Shown here one piece after another: positions 52,816 through 62,099 of a DNA stretch of 64,000 bases; positions within the stretch are counted from its first letter, which is position 1; the number at the start of each line of letters is the position of its first letter. The DNA comes from Microbacterium testaceum StLB037. Lineage in GTDB: Bacteria; Actinomycetota; Actinomycetes; Actinomycetales; Microbacteriaceae. The translations under genes were made by a program, and so were the position numbers. The stretch is taken from contig NC_015125.1 of assembly GCF_000202635.1 (NCBI RefSeq), forward strand, positions 1,302,001 to 1,366,000, read 5' to 3'. Below the pieces are notes generated by a model that saw only the letters and a list, made by a program, of their open reading frames with translations, did not search any database and had not been told where the DNA came from.

Positions 52816-54015
52816 TCAGGCGACGGGGGTGGCGTAACGACTGGGGAGGCCCACGGGGAGGCCGAGGCGCCCGCGGAGGGTCGTGTGCGTCGACGGTGCG
52901 GCGAGCCCGCGGCGACGCAGCTCGGGCACGAGATCGTCGGCGATGCGGGGCAGGTCGTCGGTCACCACGCCCGGGCGGAGCCGCACCCCGGCGTAGCCGG
53001 CCGCGACGAGGTCGTCGATCACGTCGGCGACGGTGGATGCCGAACCGGCGACGATCCGGGCATCGGAGACGAGCGGTCGGCCGAGGCCGTCGAGACGGGC
53101 GAGACGCGCCTCGGCTGCCTCCCCCGGTGCGTCGAGCAGGACGACGAGATCGGCGACGACCCGCAGGGCCTCGCCCTCGCGACCGACCTCCCGCTCGGCC
53201 GCGCGCACCTCGTCGAGGATGCCGCGGGCGTGACCCGTGTCGGCGGGGGTGACGAAGACCAGGTCGGCGGCCCGGGCGGCCAGGCGGTAGGGCACCGCGG
53301 CGTGGGCGAGGGCGGCCACGACCGGTTGCCCCTGCGGCGGGCGCGGGGTGATGGAGGGTCCGCGCACCGAGAAGAAGCGACCCTCGAAGTCGATGCGGTG
53401 CACCTTGTCGGCATCCAGGAACCGGTCGGTCGCGGCGTCGCGGATCTCGGCGTCGTCCTCCCAACTGTCCCAGAGCCGACGCACGACCTCGACCGCGTCG
53501 GCGGCCTCGTCGAACGCGTCGTCGACGAAGGCGCGGAACGCCGGGTCATCGACGGCGACATCGCCCGGGTGAGCACGACGGCCCACGTGTGCGGCCTCAT
53601 CGGCGCGCGCCGACACCTTCACCTGGAACCCCGCGCGGCCCTCGCTGACGTAGTCGAGCGTCGCGACGGCCTTGGAGACGTGGAACGGCTCGGTGTGCGT
53701 CACCGTCGCGACGGGGATCAGGCCGATCCGCTCCGTGAGCGGGGCGACACGCGACGCGATGAGCACCGCGTCGAGCCGACCGCGCACCTCGTCGGTGCGC
53801 TCGTCGCCGGTGAGGAACCGCTCGGACTGCAGGGCGAGCGAATCCTCGATGGTGACGAAGTCGAGGTCACCCCGTTCGGCGGTGCGGACGAGGTCGACCC
53901 AGTAGTCGGCGGTGAAGAGGGCGCCGGGCCGCGCGGAGGGCTCGCGCCACGCGGCGGGATGCCAGCCGGCGCCCTCGAGGGCGACGCCGAGGGAGAACGG
54001 ATGCGATGAGATCAT
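52816..54015 (-). CDS. LLM class flavin-dependent oxidoreductase
   Basis: 399 residues, shorter relative of the neighbouring NtaA-type enzyme. LVRTAERGDLDFVTIEDSLA, VSEGRAGFQVKVSARADEAA and HRIDFEGRFFSVRGPSITPR are recognisable, but the C-terminal LLM core is shorter. Likely a second monooxygenase for the same or a related substrate. ATG at 54015, 26 bases after the binder stop. Confidence 0.9.
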   Translation of the reverse strand: MISSHPFSLGVALEGAGWHPAAWREPSARPGALFTADYWVDLVRTAERGDLDFVTIEDSLALQSERFLTGDERTDEVRGRLDAVLIASRVAPLTERIGLIPVATVTHTEPFHVSKAVATLDYVSEGRAGFQVKVSARADEAAHVGRRAHPGDVAVDDPAFRAFVDDAFDEAADAVEVVRRLWDSWEDDAEIRDAATDRFLDADKVHRIDFEGRFFSVRGPSITPRPPQGQPVVAALAHAAVPYRLAARAADLVFVTPADTGHARGILDEVRAAEREVGREGEALRVVADLVVLLDAPGEAAEARLARLDGLGRPLVSDARIVAGSASTVADVIDDLVAAGYAGVRLRPGVVTDDLPRIADDLVPELRRRGLAAPSTHTTLRGRLGLPVGLPSRYATPVA

Positions 54016-54041
54016 GATGCGCTCCTAGCGGGTGGGCGGGG

Positions 54042-55655
54042 TCAGTCGTTCTTCCAGGCGGCCACGAGCGAGTCCAGGCGCGAGTCCGCGCCGAGGCTCA
54101 CCGCGTGCACCGACTCCTGGGTGCCGAGGATGGAGGTGAGTTCGTGCACCGGGATCTGGTACACCTGGCTCGCGATGCGCGCCTGCGCCTGAGCGAGCAC
54201 CGCGTCGCGCGCGGTCGGGTCGCTGGTGGCGAGCTGCTGCTGCAGGAGCGTCTCGAGGGCGGGGTCGTCGATGCGGTATCGCGTGGTCGCCTTCGAGAAG
54301 GTGGTGCGCAGCACGTCGCCGTCGGCGCGGGAGAGGTTCCCCCACACGAGGTCGAAGTCGCCGTTCTTCTGCGCTTCGAGGAAGTCGGGCACGGGACCGC
54401 TCTGCAGCTGCAGGTCGACGCCGACGGCCTTGAGCTCCTGCTGGATGAGCTCGAGGGAGGTCTGGTTGGGCCCGAAGTTGGTGATCCACCAGAGCTTCAG
54501 CTGCAGCTTCGCGCCGTCCTTCTCGCGGATGCCGTCGGCTCCGGCCTTCCATCCCGCGGCATCCAGCAGCTTCCCCGCGCGAGCAGGGTCGTACGCGAGA
54601 GCGGCGCTCTGGTCGGCGTAGCCGGGCGTGTTCTTCGCCAGGACACTCGTGGCGATCGCGAACGAGTCATTGAGGGCGGTGTCGCGCACGGTCTTCGCGT
54701 CGATCGCGGCCGCGATCGCCTGACGGACGGAGAGGTCGGCGACGATCGGATGCGAGAGGTTGAACGAGATCCCGAACGTGACGCCGGGGTTGCCCCGCGA
54801 CACCAGCGGATACCCCGCCTGCTCGATCGAGGCCACATCGCCCGGCTGGATGCCGCCGGCCACGTCGACCTGGTCGGAGGTGAGGCTGCCGGTGCGCACG
54901 CCCGCCTCGGGCACGATCTGGAAGGTGACGGTGTCCAAGCGCGCGCGACCGGCGTTGCCGAGCGCCGCAGGGCCCCAGGCGTAGTCCGCACGCGCGGTGA
55001 GCGCCGTCGCGGTGTCCTTCGTGTAGCTCTTCAGCGTGAAGGGACCGCTGCCGACGACCGCCGCCCCGTCGGCTCGCTGGTCGTACGGGACCGTGAGGGT
55101 CGCGTCCCCCACGATGCCCAGTGCCACGGATGCCGTGGAGTTCGGGAACGCGGCGTTCGGCGCCGAGAACCGGACGCGGGCGGTGTGCGCGTCGACGACG
55201 TCGGTCCCGGCGTAGCCGACGAAGCTGCTCACCGCCTGGCTCAAAGCCCCGGCCGCGACGATGTCGTCGAACGTCGCCTTGACGTTGGCGGCGGTGAACG
55301 GCGTGCCATCCGAGAAGGTCACGTCGTCGCGCAGCGCGAAGGTGAACTCCGTCGCGTCGGCATTGGAGGTGTACGACGTCGCCAGCCACGGGTCGAGGGC
55401 ACCCGTCTCCGGGTTCTGGTACAGCAGAGAGTCCACGAGCTGACGGGTGACGTACAGGGTGTCGTTGCCGGAGCCGGTCCCGGAGGGGTTCAGCGAGATC
55501 GGGTCGTTCGCGATCGCGAACGTCAGGTCGCCGCCCTGGACGGGTTCGGTGGATGCCGCGGTGCCGGGGCCGGCGGCGGTGCTCCCGCAGGCGGTCAGGA
55601 CGAGGGCCGCGGTCACGGCGAGGGCCGCCGCGAAAGTGGTGCGTCGGATGGTCAT
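54042..55655 (-). CDS. Dpp/Opp-type substrate-binding lipoprotein (family 5)
   Basis: 537 residues with signal peptide and lipobox (AALVLTACGST). Family 5 features: DLTFAIANDPISLNPSGTGS, EFTFALRDDVTFSDGTPFTA and RQAIAAAIDAKTV. Delivers peptides, opines or small organic molecules to the permeases DppB/DppC-like upstream. Position inside a monooxygenase operon implies an organosulfur or N-alkyl ligand. Confidence 0.93.
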   Translation of the reverse strand: MTIRRTTFAAALAVTAALVLTACGSTAAGPGTAASTEPVQGGDLTFAIANDPISLNPSGTGSGNDTLYVTRQLVDSLLYQNPETGALDPWLATSYTSNADATEFTFALRDDVTFSDGTPFTAANVKATFDDIVAAGALSQAVSSFVGYAGTDVVDAHTARVRFSAPNAAFPNSTASVALGIVGDATLTVPYDQRADGAAVVGSGPFTLKSYTKDTATALTARADYAWGPAALGNAGRARLDTVTFQIVPEAGVRTGSLTSDQVDVAGGIQPGDVASIEQAGYPLVSRGNPGVTFGISFNLSHPIVADLSVRQAIAAAIDAKTVRDTALNDSFAIATSVLAKNTPGYADQSAALAYDPARAGKLLDAAGWKAGADGIREKDGAKLQLKLWWITNFGPNQTSLELIQQELKAVGVDLQLQSGPVPDFLEAQKNGDFDLVWGNLSRADGDVLRTTFSKATTRYRIDDPALETLLQQQLATSDPTARDAVLAQAQARIASQVYQIPVHELTSILGTQESVHAVSLGADSRLDSLVAAWKND

Positions 55656-55663
55656 GGTGCTCC

Positions 55664-57352
55664 TCAGGCGGAAGGGGTGAGTGACGGGAGAGAGCGTCCG
55701 GGAATGGCATCCAGGAGCGAGCGGGTGTAGTCGTGGGCGGGCGAGGTGAAGACGTGGTCGACGTCGCCGATCTCGACGAGACGCCCGCGGCGCATCACTC
55801 CCACGGTGTGGGCGATCTGGCGCACCACCGCGAGGTCGTGCGAGATGAACAGGTAGCCGAGCCCTTTCTCGCGCTGGATCTCGGCGAGAAGGGTGAGGAT
55901 CTGGTGCTGGATCGACACGTCGAGGGCCGACACCGGCTCATCCAGCACGAGCAGCTCCGGCTCGATGGCCAGCGCCCGGGCGATCGCGACGCGCTGACGC
56001 TGCCCACCCGACAGGTCGGCCGGCCGACGCCGCAGCGCGGAGGCGGGCAGCGCGACGAGGTCGAGCAGTTCTGCGGCGCGAAGGCGCCGCTCGGCCCGCG
56101 AGCCGACGCCGAACGCGCGGAGCGGGTCGGTGACGATCGTCTCGACGCTCCACCGCGGGTTCAGCGCCGCGTAGGGGTTCTGCTGCACGAGCTGCACCCG
56201 GCGCCGGAGCTCGCGCAGCGGCCGACCGCTGAGCGCGGTCACGTCGATGCCGTCCACGCGGACGCTCCCCGCGGTCGGGTCGGTCAGGCGCAGGGCCAGA
56301 CGCGCCGTCGTGGTCTTGCCCGAACCCGACTCGCCGACGAGGGCGAGGGTGCGGCCCCGCTCGAGGCGGAAGCCGACCCCGTCGACGGCGCGCTGCACCG
56401 CTTCGCCGCCGGGGAGGACGAACTCCTTCACGAGGCCGTCCACCTCGAGCACGGGAACGACGGATGCCGGAGAGTCGCCGCCGCGGACGGGCCCGCCGCG
56501 GACGACCCCGACGCGGACCGGCCCGCCGGCGGCGTCGCGGCGCAGGCCGGCGGCATCCGGTGTCGACGTGTTGAGGCTCGGGGCCGCGGCGATGAGTCGC
56601 CGCGTGTACGGATGCCGCGGGGAACCCAGCACCTCGGCGGGCGTCCCCTGCTCGACGATGCGTCCCTCCGTCATCACGACGATGCGGTCGGCGCGGTCCG
56701 CCGCGACGCCGAGATCATGCGTGATGAGCAGCAGACTCGCCCCGCGCTCGCGCTTCAGGACGTCGAGGTGGTCGAGGATCTGCCGCTGCACGGTGACGTC
56801 GAGGGCGCTCGTCGGCTCGTCGGCGATGATCAGGGCGGGGTCGCCGATGATGGCGATCGCGATGAGCACGCGCTGACGCATGCCACCCGACAGCTCGTGC
56901 GGGTACTGCCGCGCGCGGACGGCCGCGTTGGGCAGCCCCGCGCGCTCCAGCGCCTCGACCGCACGGACGGCCGCGGTGCGGCGGTCGGCGAGACCGTGCG
57001 CGCGCAGCACTTCAGCGACCTGGTCGCCGATGCGCACGACCGGGTTCAGGCTGACCGTCGGATCCTGCGGCACGAAGCCGATGCGGCGCCCGCGCACGGA
57101 TCGCAGTCGCCGGTCGGATGCCGCGACGAGGTCCTGTCCGTCGAAACGAACCGCCCCCGCGCGGATGCGCGCGGCCGCGGGCAGCAGGCGGATGATCGCG
57201 TGCACCGTCGTGGACTTGCCCGATCCGGACTCCCCCACGATGGCGACGGTCTCCCCCGGCTCCACCGCGAGGCTCACCTCGCGCACCGCGTCGATGTCTC
57301 CGCGCGCGGTGCGGTAGGCGACCGCGAGGCCGTCGATCTCGAGGAGGCTCAT
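55664..57352 (-). CDS. Fused ABC ATPase, DppD-DppF type
   Basis: 562 residues, two complete ATPase domains in one chain: GESGSGKSTTVHAIIRLLPA with LSGGMRQRVLIAIAI, then GESGSGKTTTARLALRL with LSGGQRQRVAIARALAIEPE. Each has its own Walker B (ADEPTSALDVT, LDEPVSALDVS) and the C-terminal peptide-transporter tail. Start ATG 57352 overlaps the DppC-like stop by four bases. Confidence 0.95.
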   Translation of the reverse strand: MSLLEIDGLAVAYRTARGDIDAVREVSLAVEPGETVAIVGESGSGKSTTVHAIIRLLPAAARIRAGAVRFDGQDLVAASDRRLRSVRGRRIGFVPQDPTVSLNPVVRIGDQVAEVLRAHGLADRRTAAVRAVEALERAGLPNAAVRARQYPHELSGGMRQRVLIAIAIIGDPALIIADEPTSALDVTVQRQILDHLDVLKRERGASLLLITHDLGVAADRADRIVVMTEGRIVEQGTPAEVLGSPRHPYTRRLIAAAPSLNTSTPDAAGLRRDAAGGPVRVGVVRGGPVRGGDSPASVVPVLEVDGLVKEFVLPGGEAVQRAVDGVGFRLERGRTLALVGESGSGKTTTARLALRLTDPTAGSVRVDGIDVTALSGRPLRELRRRVQLVQQNPYAALNPRWSVETIVTDPLRAFGVGSRAERRLRAAELLDLVALPASALRRRPADLSGGQRQRVAIARALAIEPELLVLDEPVSALDVSIQHQILTLLAEIQREKGLGYLFISHDLAVVRQIAHTVGVMRRGRLVEIGDVDHVFTSPAHDYTRSLLDAIPGRSLPSLTPSA

Positions 57353-58296
57353 CGGCGTGCCCGTCCGTCCGCGTCGAGGCCCCGCGAGAGGCGATTGGCG
57401 GCCAGCACGGTCACGGCGATCGTGAGACCGGGGAGAGCGGTGAGCCACCACGCGGTGCGCAGATAGTCACGGCCGCCCGAGACGAGGGCGCCCCACTCGG
57501 GGGCGGGCGGCGGTGCGCCGTAACCGAGGAAGCTCAGGGCCGAGACGGCGAGGATCGCCGTGCCGAACTCGAGCACCGCGAGCACGAGGACCGGCGCGAT
57601 CGCGTTCGGCAGCACGTGGCGGAGCAGGACCGCCGTCCACCCGTTGCCCGAGGCGCGCGCGGCCTCGATGTACGGGGCGCTGCGCACCCGCAGCACCTCC
57701 GAGCGGAGGACCCGCGCGACCGATGCCACGCTGGCGATCCCCACGGCGACCGCGACGTTGACGGTGCCGAATCCCAAGGCCGTGATCACGGCGAGCGACA
57801 GCAGCAGCCCCGGGATCGCCAGCAGCACGTCGGCGACCCGCATGAGGACGGCATCCGTCCGCCCGCCGACGAACCCGCTCACCAGCCCCACCGCCGACCC
57901 CACGGCCACGCCCACACCCACCGCGATCGCGGCGGCCGACACGGTCAGGGCCGTGCCGTGAACGACGCGGGTGTAGAGATCGCGACCCAGCTGGTCGGTG
58001 CCGAACCAGTGCCCCCACGACGGCGGCTGCAGGTTCTCGGCGGGCGTGCCACCGAGGGGGTCGCCCGGGGCGAGCACCGCGGGCCAGAGGGCCGCCACGA
58101 CGACGATGAGCAGCCACAGGATCGAGGCCGCCACGAGAGGCCGTCGAACGACCGACGGAAGACGCGGGCGACCGGATGCCGGCTCCCCGGCGCCGCGCGC
58201 GACGACGGCGTCCTCGAAGCGGTCGGCGGCGGTCGCGGCGAAGACGTCGTCGGACGTCTGCGCCCGTTCGGAGACGAGGGCCACGGTCTCGGACAT
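57349..58296 (-). CDS. Peptide/nickel-type ABC permease, DppC-like
   Basis: 315 residues. A long cytoplasmic N-terminus (1-50), then LWLLIVVVAALWPAVLAPGD, HWFGTDQLGRDLYTRVVHG and the EAA-like YIEAARASGNGWTAVLLRHV; about six membrane segments. Pairs with the DppB-like permease, whose stop it overlaps by one base. Confidence 0.94.
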   Translation of the reverse strand: MSETVALVSERAQTSDDVFAATAADRFEDAVVARGAGEPASGRPRLPSVVRRPLVAASILWLLIVVVAALWPAVLAPGDPLGGTPAENLQPPSWGHWFGTDQLGRDLYTRVVHGTALTVSAAAIAVGVGVAVGSAVGLVSGFVGGRTDAVLMRVADVLLAIPGLLLSLAVITALGFGTVNVAVAVGIASVASVARVLRSEVLRVRSAPYIEAARASGNGWTAVLLRHVLPNAIAPVLVLAVLEFGTAILAVSALSFLGYGAPPPAPEWGALVSGGRDYLRTAWWLTALPGLTIAVTVLAANRLSRGLDADGRARR

Positions 58297-59348
58297 CAGA
58301 TCACCACCTTCTCGAGGGGCGCGGAGGCGTCGGCATCCGCGGTCCGGGGAACAGCCGCCGCCCGACGACGGGCGCGGCGCGGGGAGCCGGAGCTCAGCAC
58401 GATGCGCGGGTCGAGGAGCGGGTAGACGAGGTCGACGGCGAGGGTCGTGAGCACGAAGACGGCTGCGGCGAAGAGCACGATGCCCTGTACGACCGGGACG
58501 TCCTGCTGCTGCACCGCTTGCGCGGTCACCCGGCCGATGCCCGGCCGCGAGAACACCGTCTCGGTCACGACGGTCCCCGACAGCAGCTGCCCGACCACGA
58601 GACCGGTGACCGTGAGGGCGGGGAGAGCGGCATTGCGCAATGCGTGCGCCAGGTGCACGCGCACCCTGGTCGCGCCCTTCGCCCACGCGGTGTCGATGTA
58701 GGGCTCGCCGAGCGTCGTCGCCAAGCTCTTCGACAGCAGCTGCGCGATCGCGGCGCTCGTCGGGATCGCCAGCGTGATCGCCGGCAGGACGAGCGAGACG
58801 AAGCCCTTGTCACCCATCGCGGGGAACAGCGGGATCTGGAAGGACAGCCCCTGGATCAGCACCAGTCCGAGCCAGAACGAGGGCACAGCGACACCGAGCG
58901 GCGGCAACCCGAGCAGGAAGGCCGACAGGCGCCGCGAGCGGGTGAAGGTCGCGGCGATCGCGATGCCCGCGCCGAGCAGCACCGCCACGACGAGCGCGAG
59001 ACCGGCGAGCTGCGCCGTCGGCGGGATCGCCTCGCCGATGACCGCGGCGACCGGACGGCCGGTCGAGATCGAGGTGCCGAGGTCACCCGACAGGATGCCG
59101 CGCAGGTGCAGCAGGTACTGCACCCAGAGCGGTTGGTCGAGCCCGTAGCGCTGACGCAGGTCGTCGAGCTGCGCGGGCGAGATGTCGGTGGCATCCCCTC
59201 CCGCCAAGAGCGCCACGGGATCGCTCGGCAGCGCGTACAGCACGAGGAACGACAGGGTGTAGGCCGCCCACAGCACGAGGACGGCCTGGGCGAGCCGGGA
59301 GACGATGTAACGGGCGAGGAGAACGCGGGACGCGGTGGGCGTGCTCAT
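58296..59348 (-). CDS. Peptide/nickel-type ABC permease, DppB-like
   Basis: 350 residues. IVSRLAQAVLVLWAAYTLSF, RYGLDQPLWVQYLLHLRGIL, GDLGTSISTGRPV and TVVTETVFSRPGIGRVTAQA are standard DppB features. ATG 59348 is supported by AGAGGAC seven bases upstream. First gene of the operon running to 46316. Confidence 0.94.
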   Translation of the reverse strand: MSTPTASRVLLARYIVSRLAQAVLVLWAAYTLSFLVLYALPSDPVALLAGGDATDISPAQLDDLRQRYGLDQPLWVQYLLHLRGILSGDLGTSISTGRPVAAVIGEAIPPTAQLAGLALVVAVLLGAGIAIAATFTRSRRLSAFLLGLPPLGVAVPSFWLGLVLIQGLSFQIPLFPAMGDKGFVSLVLPAITLAIPTSAAIAQLLSKSLATTLGEPYIDTAWAKGATRVRVHLAHALRNAALPALTVTGLVVGQLLSGTVVTETVFSRPGIGRVTAQAVQQQDVPVVQGIVLFAAAVFVLTTLAVDLVYPLLDPRIVLSSGSPRRARRRAAAVPRTADADASAPLEKVVI

Positions 59349-59678
59349 GCGGATGTCCTCTCTGCGGGGCGGAGGTGCCGCGGCGGTATCCGTCGGCACC
59401 CACAGAGAGATTGCGTCGCACGCCCCGAGCACGTCGAACGGGGCGAAACGTGATGTCGTGCACCGTCATCGACCGTCGTCCGTCTTCACGCGAGGTCACA
59501 TACGGCGCGTTTCGTTGCACACGAGCCGGCTGGGCCTACACGTCCGCGAGCTCGGGACATCTCGCTCAGCAGACCGCGGCGGCGGCCGGAGACGGAGGGA
59601 TCCCTGCTCTCACCCCTCAGGTGGGCTGAAAGCCCCTCGCCCGGCGAAGACGCGCCGACACGCGGCGCTCGATCGGCG
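59349..59678. other. Intergenic region upstream of the ten-gene operon
   Basis: 330 bases without a gene. It must contain the promoter of the minus-strand operon, but I could not fix -35/-10 boxes, and no known riboswitch core was recognised. The left-hand neighbour's likely terminator is at 59611-59635, and AGGGATCCCT (59596-59605) is a small palindrome. Confidence 0.5.
59611..59635 (-). terminator. Candidate terminator of the desaturase operon
   Basis: Stem GGGCT-GAA-AGCCC (59623-59635) and a nested CACC...GGTG pair lie about 45 bases after the small-protein stop. Short and without a U-tract, hence weak. Confidence 0.35.
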
Positions 59679-59846
59679 TCAGCCGCGCGATGCCTTCCTC
59701 GTCGCATTGCGGCGGATCAGGCCGAAGATGAGCGTCCCCACGAACAGCACGATGCCGACGATGGCCAACCAGAGGAGGCCCTCGAAGGCGAATCCGACGA
59801 TGGCGAGGATGGCCCAGAGGACGAGGAGTACGAGGAAAGTCTTCAT
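59679..59846 (-). CDS. Small hydrophobic membrane protein
   Basis: 55 residues from ATG 59846 (AAGAAGGGG upstream). Two membrane segments fill most of it (FLVLLVLWAILAIVGFAFEG and LAIVGIVLFVGTLIFGLI), with a basic tail RRNATRKASRG. A widespread actinobacterial type of unknown function. Follows the desaturase by 28 bases, so probably cotranscribed and perhaps linked to membrane adaptation. Confidence 0.8.
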   Translation of the reverse strand: MKTFLVLLVLWAILAIVGFAFEGLLWLAIVGIVLFVGTLIFGLIRRNATRKASRG

Positions 59847-59874
59847 GTGAGGACCCCTTCTTTTCGGCGGTGCG

Positions 59875-60996
59875 TCAGTGGATGCGGAGCTGAGATACGA
59901 GCGGGCACGCGAACGGGTCGCGAGCGGCGAGCCCGACGTCGTTGAGGTAGCGCACGACGAGGGCATAGGAGTGCGAGAGGGAGGTCTCGGTGTACGGGAC
60001 CCCGAGCTTCTGACAGTGCTCGCGCACGAGCAGTCGCGCCTTCTTCAGCGCAGGACGGGGCATGGAAGGGAAGAGATGGTGCTCGACCTGATAATTGAGG
60101 CCACCCATGAGGAACGACACCCACCAGCCACCGCGAATGTTGCGGCTGGTGAGGACCTGCCGGGAGAAGAAGTCGACTTTCGCATCGGGAGCGATGGTCG
60201 GCATTCCTTTGTGGTTGGGGGCGAAAGAGGCGCCCATCATCACACCGAACACGGCGAGCTGCACCCCGAGGAAAGCGAGCGCGAGGCCCAGGGGCAGAAG
60301 AGAGAAGATCGCGGTGAAGTAGAGCCCGAACCGCAGAACGAGGAGCACCCCTTCCAGCGCCCGCCCTCGAGGATCGGGGCGGTCCTGCGCACCGCGCAGG
60401 ACCGACATCACCGCGTGTCGGTGCAGGTTCACGCCCTCCAGCGTCAGCAGCGGGAAGAACAGCCATCCCTGAAAGCGCACGAGCCGGCGCCACACTCCCG
60501 TCGTGCGCGCAGCATCCTCGGGGATGAACACGATGGTATCCGGGTCGATGTCCGGGTCCTTACCGAGAGTGTTCGGGTTGCCGTGGTGGCGGGTGTGCTT
60601 GTTCATCCACCACGAGTAGCTCAAACCCACCAGGAAAGTGCCGAGATAGCGGCCCGCACGGTCATTCCACACGCGCGAGTCGAAGATCTGCCGGTGCGCT
60701 GCCTCGTGCGACAAGAACGCGAACTGGGTGAACAGGACGCCCAACGCCGCAGCGACGAGCAACTGCCACCAGGAATCACCCAGCAGCACGAAAACGACGC
60801 CGCATCCGACCGTCGCCGAGAGCAGGGCTGAGAACAGTGCCCAGTAAAACCCTCGGCGTCGCTGCAGCAGGCCTGCACTTTTCACCTCCGCCAGAACAGC
60901 CGTGTACGTCGAGGTCCCCCCGATCCGCGGTTTGCCTGTCCCCCCGGTGGTCCGAACGTCGGCAGCGACGATTTCCTCCGCTGTCACGGTTGTCAT
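59875..60996 (-). CDS. Membrane fatty acid desaturase
   Basis: Di-iron acyl desaturase, 373 residues. Three histidine boxes: SHEAAH, NKHTRHH and YQVEHH, in the standard order with four hydrophobic segments between (for example WQLLVAAALGVLFTQFAFLS). Introduces a double bond into acyl chains, probably front-end or delta-9 type. ATG 60996 follows GGAGGA. Divergent to a GAF-ANTAR regulator. Confidence 0.94.
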   Translation of the reverse strand: MTTVTAEEIVAADVRTTGGTGKPRIGGTSTYTAVLAEVKSAGLLQRRRGFYWALFSALLSATVGCGVVFVLLGDSWWQLLVAAALGVLFTQFAFLSHEAAHRQIFDSRVWNDRAGRYLGTFLVGLSYSWWMNKHTRHHGNPNTLGKDPDIDPDTIVFIPEDAARTTGVWRRLVRFQGWLFFPLLTLEGVNLHRHAVMSVLRGAQDRPDPRGRALEGVLLVLRFGLYFTAIFSLLPLGLALAFLGVQLAVFGVMMGASFAPNHKGMPTIAPDAKVDFFSRQVLTSRNIRGGWWVSFLMGGLNYQVEHHLFPSMPRPALKKARLLVREHCQKLGVPYTETSLSHSYALVVRYLNDVGLAARDPFACPLVSQLRIH

Positions 60997-61323
60997 TTCC
61001 TCCTTCGTGCGCCGCACGGAGCAGCGTCGGCCGGCGCACTCAGCGCGCGGCGAATCGGTGTGGCGACACGGCCCGCGTTCCGACGGATCCTCGCCGCGCC
61101 GGGCGTGCACGACAGGGCGCGAGCCCGCGTATTCGCGCGGAGCGGGCGAAGAACGGCATGCATCCGGGTACCCCTGGTCGTCATCGGAATCGAGAAGCGA
61201 TCCGGCGGCCGGGGTCTGGGGCTACCAGTGACTACGCTAAACCGGTCGCCCGCTCATCCGCAAACGCCACGGACCCGAGGGACACCTCGCGCAAGACGCC
61301 CCGGCCGACTGAAGGAGACCCCT
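60997..61323. other. Divergent intergenic region, desaturase / ANTAR regulator
   Basis: 327 bases with no gene I can support. It holds both promoters; TACGCTAAAC around 61230-61240 is a possible -10 for the plus-strand gene but without a matching -35. Confidence 0.5.
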
Positions 61324-62079
61324 GTGACCGAGACCCGTGAAGCACGACTCGTCGAGACTTTCGTCACGCTCACCGACAGCCTCATCGCGGACTTCGACGT
61401 CGTCGACGTTCTCCAAACACTGGTGGACCGGGCGGTCGAGCTGTTCGACGCAGCCGCCGGCGCCATCCACCTGCTCAACGCCCACGGGACGCCGGAAGTC
61501 GCCGCGTCCACGAGCGAACGGAGCGGGTTCATCGGGCTCCTCCAACTCGACGCGGGCGAGGGGCCCTGCCTGACCGCCATCACGACCGGTCAGCTCGTGA
61601 CTTCCGAGGACGCCGACGAGCTGCGGCACGGGTGGCCTCTATTCGCGGAGGCCTCGATGGAGCGCGGGTACGCCGGGGTACACGCGATTCCGCTCCGGCT
61701 GCGTGAGGAGGTCATCGGCTCGCTCAACCTGTTCCGCGAGACCGAAGGCGCCCTGAACGGTGCCGATGCACGCGCCGCACAAGCTCTCGCCGATGTCGCC
61801 ACCATCAGCATCCTCCAGCACCGCATGATCGACAGTGCCCACCTCGCTACGGAACAGCTCCAACGTGCGTTGGACAGCCGCGTCGTGATCGAACAAGCGA
61901 AGGGATACGTGGCCCGTGCCTTCGGCGTCGAGATGGAAACCGCCCGCGAGATCCTTCGCCGTCACGCCCGCTCACATCAAGTCCGCCTCAGCGCCGTCGC
62001 CGAGGCGGTCGCTCGAAACGAACTCCCTCTGACAGAGCTCGGAACTCCCCCCAAGGACGCACCCGATCCGGCGTCCTGA
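61324..62079 (+). CDS. GAF and ANTAR domain RNA-binding regulator
   Basis: 251 residues. GAF sensor at about 10-150 (LQTLVDRAVELFDAAAGAIH, LQLDAGEGPCLTAITTGQLV, ERGYAGVHAIPLRLREEVIG) and an ANTAR helical domain at about 180-235 (LDSRVVIEQAKGYVARAFGV, AREILRRHARSHQVRLSAVA). ANTAR proteins bind paired hairpins in leaders and prevent termination. GTG 61324 follows GAAGGAG. No target hairpin pair was located nearby. Confidence 0.93.
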   Translation: MTETREARLVETFVTLTDSLIADFDVVDVLQTLVDRAVELFDAAAGAIHLLNAHGTPEVAASTSERSGFIGLLQLDAGEGPCLTAITTGQLVTSEDADELRHGWPLFAEASMERGYAGVHAIPLRLREEVIGSLNLFRETEGALNGADARAAQALADVATISILQHRMIDSAHLATEQLQRALDSRVVIEQAKGYVARAFGVEMETAREILRRHARSHQVRLSAVAEAVARNELPLTELGTPPKDAPDPAS

Positions 62080-62099
62080 GCGACGCGCCGGCAGGAACG

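Noticed and set aside
59349..59678. Riboswitch upstream of the monooxygenase operon (SAM or TPP type)
   Set aside because: The gap contains some hairpins and a CTGAGG-like stretch, but no recognisable conserved aptamer core on either strand.
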